Below are positions 1-7,521 of a stretch of 20,540 nucleotides of DNA, piece by piece. The notes below the pieces were generated by a model. That model ran no database searches. It was not told the origin of the DNA and saw only the letters and a program-made list of their open reading frames with translations. Location: positions 1 to 20,540 of the forward strand of contig JBBRLA010000064.1 in the NCBI GenBank assembly GCA_038231615.1, in the 5' to 3' direction. This DNA is from JBBRLA01 sp038231615 (lineage in GTDB: Bacteria; Myxococcota_A; Polyangia; Palsa-1104; JAEUJZ01). A program made the position numbers and the translations under genes. Position 1 is the first letter of the stretch; every line of letters starts with the position of its first letter.

Positions 1-138
1 AAGATCTGGCCCATCGTGGTCGGCGCCATCGGCGGTGCAGTGGTGATCGGGGCGGCCATCGGCCTGGGGGTCTATTTTGGCACCATGGGGAACAACAATC
101 TACCCAATGTGCCGGTGTGGCAGCCAGTGACGCCTTAA
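1..138 (+). CDS. C-terminal fragment of a membrane-anchored protein (partial)
   Basis: The window opens inside a reading frame that runs from base 1 to TAA at 136-138, giving 45 residues. It contains one Ala/Gly/Ile/Val-rich hydrophobic stretch (about residues 3-27), which looks like a single transmembrane helix, followed by a short polar tail ending in VPVWQPVTP. A helix this close to the C terminus suggests a tail-anchored or multi-domain envelope protein; many myxobacterial TPR or PEGA-type proteins end this way, but nothing here identifies the family. The next gene begins over or just after its stop, so the two are probably co-transcribed. Function unknown. Confidence 0.6.
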   Translation, partial: KIWPIVVGAIGGAVVIGAAIGLGVYFGTMGNNNLPNVPVWQPVTP

Positions 139-164
139 TGATGGTGAGGATGAAGAGGATGACG

Positions 165-1544
165 ATGCGCCCGTTTTCTGCTCTCGCGTCGGTTAATGCA
201 CGCCTCCGGGCCGGCTTTTTGACCGCCCTTCTGACGATCCCTGTGGCCTGTGGGATCTGGCTCTCGTCCTGCGGCGGCACCCCCGCTGCGGATCCCTGCG
301 CCGGCACGAGCGGCGCCTGCGTGGCCGTCGAGCTGGACGCCCCGCCAGACCAAGCAGCCCAGATGGCCGACCTCCTGCGCCTGCACATCACCGTGGACGG
401 CGTCGCCTCGATTGAAAAAACAACGACCCCTCCCGGCGGCACCGCCACCGGCTTCCCCCTACTCTTCGCCGTGCTTCTAGGCCCCAACGGGGGACTGATG
501 CATCTATCGGCGGTGGCGCAGCTTGGCGGGCAGAGCGTCCTGTCCGGGCAAGGGCAGGTCCAGGCCGCCCCGGGGGCCCACGGCATCCTCACCGTGACGC
601 TTTCGGCATTCCAGGCGGATGGGGGCCTGCCGCCCGACCTCGTCGTGCCCGTCAAGGGCCCCACGCCCAGATCCGGCGCCGGCCTGGCCTACTTCCTGGA
701 TCGCCAGGCCCTGGTCCTTTTCGGCGGCGCCAACGGCGCCACCTCCTTCGACGACACCTGGGAGTGGCACGCCGGCGCCTGGACCCAGCAGACGACACCC
801 ACCCGCCCCACGGCCCGCACCGCCACCCTGGTCTACGACTCGGGCCGCATGGGTCTGGTCCTTTTCGGTGGGCAAACCGCCCCCGGGGCGGTCCAGAACG
901 ACACCTGGGTTTATGACAAGAAGGGCGCCTGGACCCAGATCACCCCGACCGCGATGATCCCCAAGGCCCGCAGCGGCACCGCTCTGGGGTTTGACACAAA
1001 GCGCAACCTGGTGGTGCTCTACGGCGGCCAGAACGCCGACGGCAGCACCCTGGTCGACACATGGGAATTTTATATCTCGACGTGGACCCAACGCAGCAAC
1101 GGCCCCGCGGTCGTCGGGGGCGGCCTGTTCTACGACGGGGCCGAGATGGTCCTTGTCGGCGGGGACGAACGGGCCAACCAGATGCGCCTGTACCGCCTGG
1201 ACAGCGTCGCCGGCACCTGGACCGTGGACACGGCCCTGGCCTCCGCGCCGGTCGCCCGACACTTCGCCTCGATCGCCTGGGACCCGACTCAGCAAACCAT
1301 CGCCGTCTTCGGCGGCGAAAGTCTGGACAAGACCTCCGCGTTCCGCGACACCAGCCTCTTTCGCTTCAAGGATGCCGCGTGGACCCAGCCGACCCTGGCC
1401 AGCCCCTCGCCCCGAGTGGCCCCGATGACCTATGATCCGGAGCAGGGCGGGTACATCCTCTTCGGCGGGCGCACCCCCGCGTCCCAGGTCCCGACAGCCG
1501 ATCTCTGGCTCCTTACCTCCGTCCCTTCCTGGAAGCAGCTTTAA
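165..1544 (+). CDS. Kelch-repeat lipoprotein
   Basis: The product is a predicted lipoprotein of about 459 residues. An N-terminal signal peptide ends in the lipobox LSSC, with the lipidated Cys at about residue 36 (codon at 270). After about 150 residues of divergent, beta-rich sequence come roughly six Kelch blades, seen as repeated VLFGG/VVLYGG/AVFGG/ILFGG motifs each followed 10-25 residues later by DTW and then AWTQ. Six blades suffice for one beta-propeller, a usual protein- or sugar-binding scaffold. The frame is open from GTG 117, and ATG codons at 138, 141, 150, 159 and 165 are possible. I chose 165 because AAGAGG lies 6 nt upstream and the signal peptide stays compact. Its TAA lies in the TTAA at the edge of a repeat element, so the native C terminus may have been trimmed. 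Ligand unknown. Confidence 0.85.
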   Translation: MRPFSALASVNARLRAGFLTALLTIPVACGIWLSSCGGTPAADPCAGTSGACVAVELDAPPDQAAQMADLLRLHITVDGVASIEKTTTPPGGTATGFPLLFAVLLGPNGGLMHLSAVAQLGGQSVLSGQGQVQAAPGAHGILTVTLSAFQADGGLPPDLVVPVKGPTPRSGAGLAYFLDRQALVLFGGANGATSFDDTWEWHAGAWTQQTTPTRPTARTATLVYDSGRMGLVLFGGQTAPGAVQNDTWVYDKKGAWTQITPTAMIPKARSGTALGFDTKRNLVVLYGGQNADGSTLVDTWEFYISTWTQRSNGPAVVGGGLFYDGAEMVLVGGDERANQMRLYRLDSVAGTWTVDTALASAPVARHFASIAWDPTQQTIAVFGGESLDKTSAFRDTSLFRFKDAAWTQPTLASPSPRVAPMTYDPEQGGYILFGGRTPASQVPTADLWLLTSVPSWKQL

Positions 1545-1708
1545 ACAGAAGCACATGGACCGGGCATCTTTTGGCGTACCTGTCCCCCATGTCCTCGCAT
1601 TCGCGAGGCCATGGGAGGTGCCCCCACGCTCCTTCGGTCACGTACAGTAGTACGCCCCCTCAGTCGCTGCGGGGGTGCGCCAAAATCTGCTCCGGCCACG
1701 TGCTTCTT
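1541..1708. mobile_element. MITE-like element A, copy 1 (168 bp, 31-bp terminal inverted repeats)
   Basis: Bases 1546-1576 and 1678-1708 form imperfect inverted repeats (24 of 31 positions match), sharing AGAAGCAC at the outer end and TTTTGGCG at the inner end. Between them lie a hairpin CCTCGCATTCGCGAGG (around 1590-1608), a GTAC-AGTA-GTAC palindrome and GC-rich repeats. A longer copy in opposite orientation lies at 12811-13049, which shows this is a dispersed repeat. No protein is encoded. The size, inverted ends and lack of a transposase fit a non-autonomous miniature element; the mobilising enzyme is unknown. The outer edge TTAAACAG supplies the stop codon of the Kelch gene. Homology with copy 2 continues outward past 1708 to about 1752 (TGACTCTTCATCAA). 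Confidence 0.8.
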
Positions 1709-1745
1709 CCTTAGATGACTTTTCCTGAAGTGACTCTTCATCAAA

Positions 1746-1767
1746 AGACTCTGGTTAACCAGAGTCT
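1746..1767. terminator. Perfect palindrome, possible bidirectional terminator
   Basis: A perfect hairpin with stem AGACTCTGG and loop TTAA is preceded by TCAAA and followed by CTCTTT. The A-rich 5' flank and T-containing 3' flank suit an intrinsic terminator in either direction, though the T tract is short. It lies between elements A and B, downstream of the Kelch gene. It could instead be part of the repeat structure. Confidence 0.4.
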
Positions 1768-1771
1768 CTTT

Positions 1772-2016
1772 GAGCCTGGATCAAATGCTTTGGCACCGAG
1801 AGACGGCCGTACCCTCGCCCGCTCGCGGGAGAGGGCCCACGCGCCCCGGCGAATGCCGGGGCGTGGGGAGGCAGGGTGTGGGCCCACGCGGACTCGCGAA
1901 TGCGAGTCCGTGGGGAGGTTCCGACGGCGCCGTTGTATACCCTCACCCCGCCCCTCTCCCGCAAGCGGGCGAGTGAGACGGCCATCTTCAAGTGCTCATG
2001 CATTTGATCCAGGCTC
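1772..2016. mobile_element. MITE-like element B (245 bp, long terminal inverted repeats)
   Basis: The ends are inverted copies of each other: the left begins GAGCCTGGATCAAATGC and the right ends with its complement. Inside, both arms carry GGCCGT and then a CTCGCCCGCT.GCGGGAGAGGG block. Two hairpin cassettes lie within, at 1833-1871 and 1880-1918, with stems around GCGAATGC, followed by a GACGGCGCCGTTGTATAC palindrome near 1922-1940. The CTCTCCCGC/GCGGGAGAGG block resembles intergenic repeats widespread in GC-rich proteobacteria, often mis-annotated as small proteins. No coding capacity is convincing. A truncated relative lies at 18502-18580. Confidence 0.75.
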
Positions 2017-2071
2017 AATGCGTGACTGGTTAGATCGTTTGACCGGCCCCTCACTTTAATCGTCATCTCTG

Positions 2072-3247
2072 GTGGTTCACATCACAGACTTTGAGGGCCG
2101 CAAAGGTTATTCTGCCAGCATGGGCAGTCTCAGTACGCAGCACCTTCGGGGTATACCTCTGCTCTATGAACCGCGGCGCCTGCGGCGCCTAGCGAGCTAC
2201 GAACCGCGGCGCCTGCGGCGCTTAGCGATTGCGTTCGTTCTGGGGATGGGGTCCCTTGTGGGTCTCTGTCCCGGTACCAGCCGGGCCGATATGCCGCCCT
2301 TCTCGCAGGCGCAGGCCCGGGCGGTGGCCGCGCCGCCCAACGAGAAGCCCTACGACGTGCGGCTGCACTTCCTCGAATCGAACGAGCGCCGACACGACCT
2401 GTTCTTCTCGGCGGTGCACAACCGGGGAGGCGCCTACCTGGGGGTGGGAGCGGACCAGAACTACACCCTGGCGGCCAGCGCCGACGCGCGCCTGGTGTTC
2501 CTGATCGACATCGATGGCGAGGTGACCGAGCTGCACCGCCTGTACGAGGCACTGGTACCGGCAGCCCCGACCCCGGTGGAGTTTTGCGCCCTCTTCGATG
2601 GGAAGCATGGCGATCAGGTGGCGAACGCGATCATTGCGCGATGGGGGGTGGTCGAGACCCGCTCCCTTTATCAGACGTACGCACGCTCGCGCTCCCGGCT
2701 GCAGACCTATCTCTTGCGAGAGCTGAATGAGAAGCAGAACGGCACGCCGGTGACCTGGCTCTCGGACGTGGCCCTGTACCAGAAGGTGCGCGACCTGATG
2801 ATCGCCCACCGGGTGATCGCCCGCGTCGGGGACCTGCACGGCGAACGTACCCTGCCCGCCATCGCGCAGGCCGCGCGGGCGGCGGGCGAGACGGTGCGGA
2901 CGGTGTACCTGTCCAACGCGGAGCAGTGGTTCCGCTACAGCCCCCAGTTCACTAGCAACATGGCGGCCCTGCCCGGCGATTCCGGCTCGATCGTCCTGCG
3001 CACCCTGGCCCGCCACGAGCTGCCGACTCCGCCAGGGGACCGCTGGCACTTCTCCGTGCAGCCGCTGTCCAACTTCGTCACCCGCCTTGCTGCACCGCAA
3101 AACGGCCTGGCCCTGGTGCAGGGCCTGATCGGCGAGATGATCCAGAACGACCAGACCCAGGCCGGCGCCCGCGGTCTGTCCTACCTCAACGGTGCGTCAC
3201 CGCTTCCCGGTTCGCCCAATGCCGTCACTGCGATGAAGACCCGCTAG
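2072..3247 (+). CDS. Exported LIC_10091-like family protein
   Basis: This 391-residue product resembles the LIC_10091-like family: it has YLGVGADQNYTL, then VFLIDID, then VYLSNAEQWF and a NMAALPGDSGSIVLRT block, the order typical of that uncharacterised family. A hydrophobic segment AIAFVLGMGSLVGLCP followed by TSRA-D gives a likely cleavable signal peptide (about residues 52-74), so the protein is probably periplasmic or secreted. The start is uncertain: GTG 2072 has no clear ribosome site, and ATG 2120 (MGSLST) is an alternative. The segment just before the hydrophobic stretch is encoded by two tandem 33-bp palindromic repeats, giving the Arg-rich unit YEPRRLRRLA twice, so the repeat now forms the positively charged end of the signal peptide. 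Biochemical role unknown. Confidence 0.75.
   Translation: MVHITDFEGRKGYSASMGSLSTQHLRGIPLLYEPRRLRRLASYEPRRLRRLAIAFVLGMGSLVGLCPGTSRADMPPFSQAQARAVAAPPNEKPYDVRLHFLESNERRHDLFFSAVHNRGGAYLGVGADQNYTLAASADARLVFLIDIDGEVTELHRLYEALVPAAPTPVEFCALFDGKHGDQVANAIIARWGVVETRSLYQTYARSRSRLQTYLLRELNEKQNGTPVTWLSDVALYQKVRDLMIAHRVIARVGDLHGERTLPAIAQAARAAGETVRTVYLSNAEQWFRYSPQFTSNMAALPGDSGSIVLRTLARHELPTPPGDRWHFSVQPLSNFVTRLAAPQNGLALVQGLIGEMIQNDQTQAGARGLSYLNGASPLPGSPNAVTAMKTR
2165..2230 (+). repeat. Tandem 33-bp palindromic repeat inside a coding region
   Basis: Two adjacent 33-bp units (2165-2197 and 2198-2230) each encode YEPRRLRRLA plus one residue. On the complement they contain the core AGCGCCGCAGGCGCCGCGG, which folds as GCGCC-GCA-GGCGC. 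Essentially the same core, also as two tandem 33-bp units but in opposite orientation, sits in frame in the regulator gene at 12082-12147. A unit of exactly 11 codons keeps the frame open. Confidence 0.8.
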
Positions 3248-3288
3248 GGCCGCCCCCGACCGACCCCCTTGCCGTGCCAGGGTTTCGG

Positions 3289-3317
3289 TTGAACCCCAAG
3301 CCAAAATGCGCTAGGGT
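3289..3317 (+). promoter_or_regulatory. Candidate promoter for a possibly leaderless gene
   Basis: TTGAAC (3289-3294), a 17-bp gap and TAGGGT (3312-3317) resemble a sigma-70-type promoter in a GC-rich genome. The -10-like box ends 8 nt before the ATG at 3326 and no Shine-Dalgarno sequence is visible, which is the arrangement expected of a leaderless mRNA. This is a pattern match only. Confidence 0.35.
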
Positions 3318-3325
3318 CTGGGCTC

Positions 3326-4030
3326 ATGACTATGACCAAGCTCGCCCCGCTCGGGCCCACGCTGTCCATGGCCTTCGTCGCTCTCGGGTTGATGGCCCCA
3401 AACCCCGTCGCCGCCGATCAGAAGTTGCCGCCCCTTTCCCATGACCAGATCAAGGAAGTGGTCGACAGCCACCTGGACGACGTGAAGGGTTGTATGAAGA
3501 GCCACGGCGTCGCCACGGGCAAGCTGGTGGTGAGCTTTGCCATCCTGTCCAACGGCAAGGTCATCGAGAACAAGCCCAAGGACCACTCCAGCAACACCGC
3601 CCTGGATGACTGCATCGCCAAGAAGTTCGGCAGCTTCACCTTCCCCAAGCCCAGCGGCAACGTGCTGATGGGCGTGGTCTACCCCTTCACCTTCTCCGCG
3701 CCCCCTCCCCCGCCGCCCGAGGGTACGCTGGACCAGACCCAGGTCGCTGCCACGGTCCACGCCAAGCAGCCCGAGGTTGATGCCTGCTACAAGGAAGCGC
3801 TAGCGGCCCGGAAGGACGACAAGGATTTGGTCGGCGTGATCCGACTGGCCATGGTCATCAGCCCCGCCGGCGTGGTGACCGAGTCCAAGATGCACGAGAA
3901 CACCACCGGCTCGACCCAGCTGGAGACGTGCCTGATCGAGCACAGCCAGACCTGGCAGTTTCCCAAACCCACCGGCCACGGCGAGGCCGCCATCATCTAC
4001 CCCTTCACCTTCGTCAAAACCAAGAAGTAG
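3326..4030 (+). CDS. Periplasmic protein with two AgmX/PglI C-terminal-type domains
   Basis: The 234-residue product has an N-terminal hydrophobic segment ending in PVAA-D, a likely Sec signal peptide, followed by two homologous copies of the domain found at the C terminus of AgmX/PglI proteins of myxobacteria. Copy 1 (about 36-125) has DDVKGCMK, then GKLVVSFAILSNGKVIEN, C, SFTFPKPSG and VYPFTF. Copy 2 (about 135-230) has PEVDACYKEA, then GVIRLAMVISPAGVVTES, C, WQFPKPTGHGEA and IYPFTF. Each copy keeps two cysteines that could form a disulfide. A short Pro-rich linker (APPPPPPEG) separates them. The fold is related to TonB C-terminal domains; full-length AgmX is linked to gliding and envelope function, but here only the domain is present, with no kinase, zinc-ribbon or anchor. 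Role inferred as periplasmic protein-protein interaction. Confidence 0.8.
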   Translation: MTMTKLAPLGPTLSMAFVALGLMAPNPVAADQKLPPLSHDQIKEVVDSHLDDVKGCMKSHGVATGKLVVSFAILSNGKVIENKPKDHSSNTALDDCIAKKFGSFTFPKPSGNVLMGVVYPFTFSAPPPPPPEGTLDQTQVAATVHAKQPEVDACYKEALAARKDDKDLVGVIRLAMVISPAGVVTESKMHENTTGSTQLETCLIEHSQTWQFPKPTGHGEAAIIYPFTFVKTKK

Positions 4031-4144
4031 CATTCGCCAGGCTCAGGCGGCTACTTCTGCCATTCCATGGGCCCGCGCCGAGGTAGGGTGTCGCTCTAAC
4101 GGCTCTCGGCACGTGCCCAGCACGTGAAACCACGCGTCAGCGAA

Positions 4145-5107
4145 TCAGGGATTCTCCCGGATGAACCGGTCGATCTCCGCCGCTTCGTCTTGACCCAACC
4201 GAAAGCTTGCCGCGCCTATGAAACCGTCCACCTGCTCTGCGCTGCGCGCCCCGACGATGGCCCCCGTGACCGCCGGCAGGCGCAAGGTCCACGCGATGGC
4301 CACTACCGCCGCACCGACCCCATGCCGCCCACCGATCTTCCCCAGTAGCTCGGCCAGCCGCAAGTTGCGAGACAGCTGAGGTTCGATAAACTCCGCCGCC
4401 TTTCGGCGCCAGTCATCGGCGGGGAACCCCTTGACTCGCTCCGCGGTCATCTTCCCGGTAAGCAGCCCCGCCTGCATCGGCGAGTAGACAATCACCCCGA
4501 TCTGGTTCTGCTCGCAGTAAGGCAGGATCTCCCGTTCGACATCCGGCCGCACCGCCGAGTAGGGCGGCTGCAGCGACACGATCGGCGCCAGGTCCAGCTT
4601 CCGCACCCGGTCCATCTGCGCCACGTTGAAGTTGGACACCCCCAGGTGGCGGACCTTGCCTTCCTTCTGCAGGGCCGACAGCGCCGTCCAGCCTTCCTCG
4701 ATCTCGGCCGCCGGGCTCGGCCAGTGGATCTGGTACAGGTCGATCACGTCCGTCCCCAGCCGGCGCAAGCTGGCCTCGCATTCCTGGCGCACCGATTCCG
4801 CCTTCAACGAACGCCCGATGGTGCGCTTCTCGTCCCAGATCAGCGCGCACTTGGTGAACACGTAGGGCCGCTTGTCCCGCCCCTGCAAGGCCCGGCAGAC
4901 GACCTCTTCCGAGTGCCCCAGCCCGTAGATGGCGGCGGTGTCGATCCAGTTTACTCCCAGGTCCAACGCACCGTGGATGGCCTGGATGGACTGCTCATCG
5001 TCCTGGTGTCCCCAGCCGAACTCCCAACCGCCGCTGCCGGTGGCCCAGCTTCCGAAGCCGATGGGGGTGATGTCGAGGTCGGAAGTACCCAGGCGTCTTT
5101 TTTCCAT
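4145..5107 (-). CDS. Aldo/keto reductase
   Basis: This is an NAD(P)H-dependent aldo/keto reductase of about 320 residues, normal for the superfamily, expected to be a cytoplasmic TIM barrel. From the chosen start the catalytic tetrad is visible: Asp56 in NWIDTAAIYG, Tyr61, Lys86 in VFTKCA and His128 in LYQIHWP. Further signatures are HLGVSNFN, VYSPMQAGLLTGK and, near the C terminus, AIVGARSAEQV, the cofactor phosphate-binding segment. The frame is open to 5143, but ATG at 5107 gives the family start MEKRRLG and has AAAGG about 6 nt upstream. It is 68 bp downstream of the FecR/porin gene on the same strand and may be the last gene of that operon. Substrate cannot be inferred. Confidence 0.93.
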   Translation of the reverse strand: MEKRRLGTSDLDITPIGFGSWATGSGGWEFGWGHQDDEQSIQAIHGALDLGVNWIDTAAIYGLGHSEEVVCRALQGRDKRPYVFTKCALIWDEKRTIGRSLKAESVRQECEASLRRLGTDVIDLYQIHWPSPAAEIEEGWTALSALQKEGKVRHLGVSNFNVAQMDRVRKLDLAPIVSLQPPYSAVRPDVEREILPYCEQNQIGVIVYSPMQAGLLTGKMTAERVKGFPADDWRRKAAEFIEPQLSRNLRLAELLGKIGGRHGVGAAVVAIAWTLRLPAVTGAIVGARSAEQVDGFIGAASFRLGQDEAAEIDRFIRENP

Positions 5108-5175
5108 GGCCGCCTTTATAGATTCCAAAGCCCCCACAATCAAGCATCAGGCGGTCGGGACTGTCGCAAAGGCAC

Positions 5176-7488
5176 TTAGAAGAACAGGAACCCCACCGCC
5201 TGCACGCTGTGATTCGTGGCGGTCACTCCATCGGTGTAGGTGTCCGCGTAATGCGCGTAGTCGATGCCGATGCGCAGTGCATCGACCGGGTCCCCGAAAA
5301 GGCCCACGTCGTACATCATCTCGTTGTCCCGCACCCGCGAGGGCGTCCCCGCCGGGTTCGCCATCGTCGGCGCCGTTGCCTGCCCGGCGAACTGGTCCGA
5401 ATCCGAGAGCTTGCTCCTGCTGAAGCTCCCGAAGATCGCCAGGTGCCCATCCACCTTCGGGAAATAGTACTCCCCACCGACCATGAAGGTGGTCCATGTG
5501 GGCAGCCGCAGGAACTGGTTCTTGTCATAGGCAACCAGCCCCGCGTCGATCGCTGGGTTGAAGGCCGGCGTCACTCCCGCAACCGCCTGCAGCGCCATGT
5601 TTGTCACCCCCCCCGTCAGCCCGGTATACAGGTCGTTGATCGACTCGCCGTAGACGAACTCCCCGACCAGCGAGAGCGAGTTGCTTTTGTTCGACTTCGT
5701 CCCCCGCACGATCGGCACATATGCGCTGGCCGCGATCGCCTTGCTGATGATGCTGGTATTGTTCTTCGGCGCCGACGTGAACTCCGGCACGCTGAACTGC
5801 CGGATGTCCGCCGACACCGCGATCGATGCCGGCACCACCGCCGTCGACGTCATGTACGTCGTGTGGACCGCCGTCCACTTGTTGAACACCAGCCGCAGCC
5901 CCGCCTGCCCCTCGGGGACCATCGAGTCCCGCTGCGGCGGCCGCATCGCCGCGATGGCCATCTCGAAGTTCACCGGCGCCGACTTGAAGGTGTGGGACAC
6001 CCGAAGCTGCGTTGTCCGGGCGTAAAGTCCCCCCACGTTTCCCGGCCACTGCACGATCGTCGGCACATAGATCGGCAGGAACCCGAAGAGGTCCCACGTC
6101 TGCCCGAAGAGGATGTCGACGATGGGCGTTTCCGCTTTCAGGTACGCGTGGCGGATGCGCAGCACCGGGTTGGTGAAGTACGACGCCTCGGTGACGTTGT
6201 TGTTCGTCCCCGGCCCAGCGGCGGTGCCCTCGGCGCTCAGGGTGCCGGTGTTGCCCAGTAGATCCAGCTCAAAGGTGGCCGAGAGGCGCAGGTTCTTGGT
6301 CTCGGGCACCTGCACCCGCACCCCGATGCGCGAGTCCCGCACCGTGAACACCATCCGCCCATTGTCCCCGGCGTACGTCCCCGGACGCGCGATCTGCGCG
6401 TTGCTGATGAAGTCATTCGAGCTTTGGGTACTGTTCCACATCATATCGCCCTGTACGAAGCCGTAGAGGGTCGTGGCCCACTTCCCCAGCACCAGCGTGA
6501 CGCTGTCCCCGGCGCGCTGCCCGGCGGTCTCCATCATGTCGTGCAGCGCACTGTCATACTCGGGCTGCGAGATCATCCCCTTGTCCCGCAAAAGCCGCAG
6601 CGTGGTCCACTCGGCGAAGGGCTGCTTCGCCGCGGGCGGCGGGACCATCGACGTCCCCTGTGCCGACACCACCAGTTGCGGCGGCGGCAATACCTGCGCC
6701 GACGGCACCGGCGGGTGTCCCCCCGAAGCCTCTTGCAGCGGATCGCGAAGCACCGCGGTCGCCATGGTCGATCGATCGATCGGCGGCTTCTGGTCATCCT
6801 TCATTACAACCGGCGCGTGTGCCTGCATCCCCTCGCCCACGGACGGCTGCTGCGCCACCACCGGCATCGCCTCGGGCTGCGAGATCGTCCCGTCCGAACG
6901 CAGCTCCGCCATCTGCCCGCGCTGCACCACCCCCTTGCTCGGTTTGTTCCCGGATCCGGTGATCTCGGCGCTGCCGTCGAAGACCGTGACCCGCAGCACG
7001 CCCCCTTCCACACGTACCTGCGCCTCCTTTGCCTTCAGCGCCACCCTCCCCTGTCCCCCCTGGATCAACAGCGCCCGCCCCTCCGGCTTGTTGTCGCCCA
7101 CACGGTGCACTCGCACGGTGCCATGCCCCAAAAAGAGGTCCACCTTGCCGCCGATGATGGCCAACACCGTGTTCTCGGACAGCTCAATCTCGGGGCCCAA
7201 GGGTAGCTTGACGGCGGCCCCACCGCCGCGGGTCTCGATCTCGTCGCGCTTGCTCAGCGCCCCAACGACCGCTGGCGTCTCGGCCTTGTCCCCGACCCCG
7301 TGCCGTACCACCACCTCGCCCCGCACCGAGACCACCTGTGCGGCGGCCTCCGCGGCGGCGGCCATCTGCGGACGGCACAGGAGCGTCATCCCAGCGGGTG
7401 CCGCGCACAGGGCGCCAAGGAGAAGAGCCTTGGACAGCCCGTGCCTACACCCGTGTCCGCGCCGGTTCCAGAAGTTGTTGATGCGCAT
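5176..7488 (-). CDS. FecR domain fused to DcaP-like outer-membrane porin
   Basis: The 770-residue product has a long N-terminal export signal (residues 1-46, ending MAAAAEAAA). Residues about 50-200 form a FecR-type domain (VVSVRGEVVVRHG, then KRDEIETRGGGAAVKL, then GGVLRVTVFDGSAEI). A Pro/Gln-rich linker follows (about 205-290), then a short LRDKGMISQPEYDSAL helix-turn, then a barrel from about 335 to the end. The barrel starts TTLYGFVQGDMMWN and has RMVFTVRDSRIGVRV followed by LSATFELDLLGNTG, as in DcaP-like porins, and it ends in FLFF, a C-terminal aromatic expected of BAM substrates. AAAGGAG lies 7 nt upstream of the ATG at 7488. It follows the permease gene by 33 bp, so the pair probably moves one solute across both membranes. 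FecR domains normally sense or anchor in the periplasm; attachment to a porin is unusual. Confidence 0.85.
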   Translation of the reverse strand: MRINNFWNRRGHGCRHGLSKALLLGALCAAPAGMTLLCRPQMAAAAEAAAQVVSVRGEVVVRHGVGDKAETPAVVGALSKRDEIETRGGGAAVKLPLGPEIELSENTVLAIIGGKVDLFLGHGTVRVHRVGDNKPEGRALLIQGGQGRVALKAKEAQVRVEGGVLRVTVFDGSAEITGSGNKPSKGVVQRGQMAELRSDGTISQPEAMPVVAQQPSVGEGMQAHAPVVMKDDQKPPIDRSTMATAVLRDPLQEASGGHPPVPSAQVLPPPQLVVSAQGTSMVPPPAAKQPFAEWTTLRLLRDKGMISQPEYDSALHDMMETAGQRAGDSVTLVLGKWATTLYGFVQGDMMWNSTQSSNDFISNAQIARPGTYAGDNGRMVFTVRDSRIGVRVQVPETKNLRLSATFELDLLGNTGTLSAEGTAAGPGTNNNVTEASYFTNPVLRIRHAYLKAETPIVDILFGQTWDLFGFLPIYVPTIVQWPGNVGGLYARTTQLRVSHTFKSAPVNFEMAIAAMRPPQRDSMVPEGQAGLRLVFNKWTAVHTTYMTSTAVVPASIAVSADIRQFSVPEFTSAPKNNTSIISKAIAASAYVPIVRGTKSNKSNSLSLVGEFVYGESINDLYTGLTGGVTNMALQAVAGVTPAFNPAIDAGLVAYDKNQFLRLPTWTTFMVGGEYYFPKVDGHLAIFGSFSRSKLSDSDQFAGQATAPTMANPAGTPSRVRDNEMMYDVGLFGDPVDALRIGIDYAHYADTYTDGVTATNHSVQAVGFLFF

Positions 7489-7521
7489 GAATCCGCTCCT
7501 TTGGCTGGCTACCGCGTTCTG

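Noticed and set aside
504..1556. 350-codon minus-strand frame opposite the Kelch gene
   Set aside because: The plus-strand frame has a lipobox and six Kelch motifs; the antisense frame is Gly/Ala/Arg-rich with no features.
1541..2016. Complete insertion sequence
   Set aside because: No transposase frame is present in or between elements A and B; they can only be called non-autonomous.
1715..2066. Small ORFs inside element B (both strands)
   Set aside because: Their peptides (e.g. with PHPAPLPQAGE or SPASGRG) are translations of palindromic repeat DNA, a common source of spurious annotations.
4110..4126. CACGTG-CCCAG-CACGTG hairpin between convergent genes as a terminator
   Set aside because: The stem is only 6 bp, made of a self-complementary hexamer, and is followed by no T tract; it could be chance.
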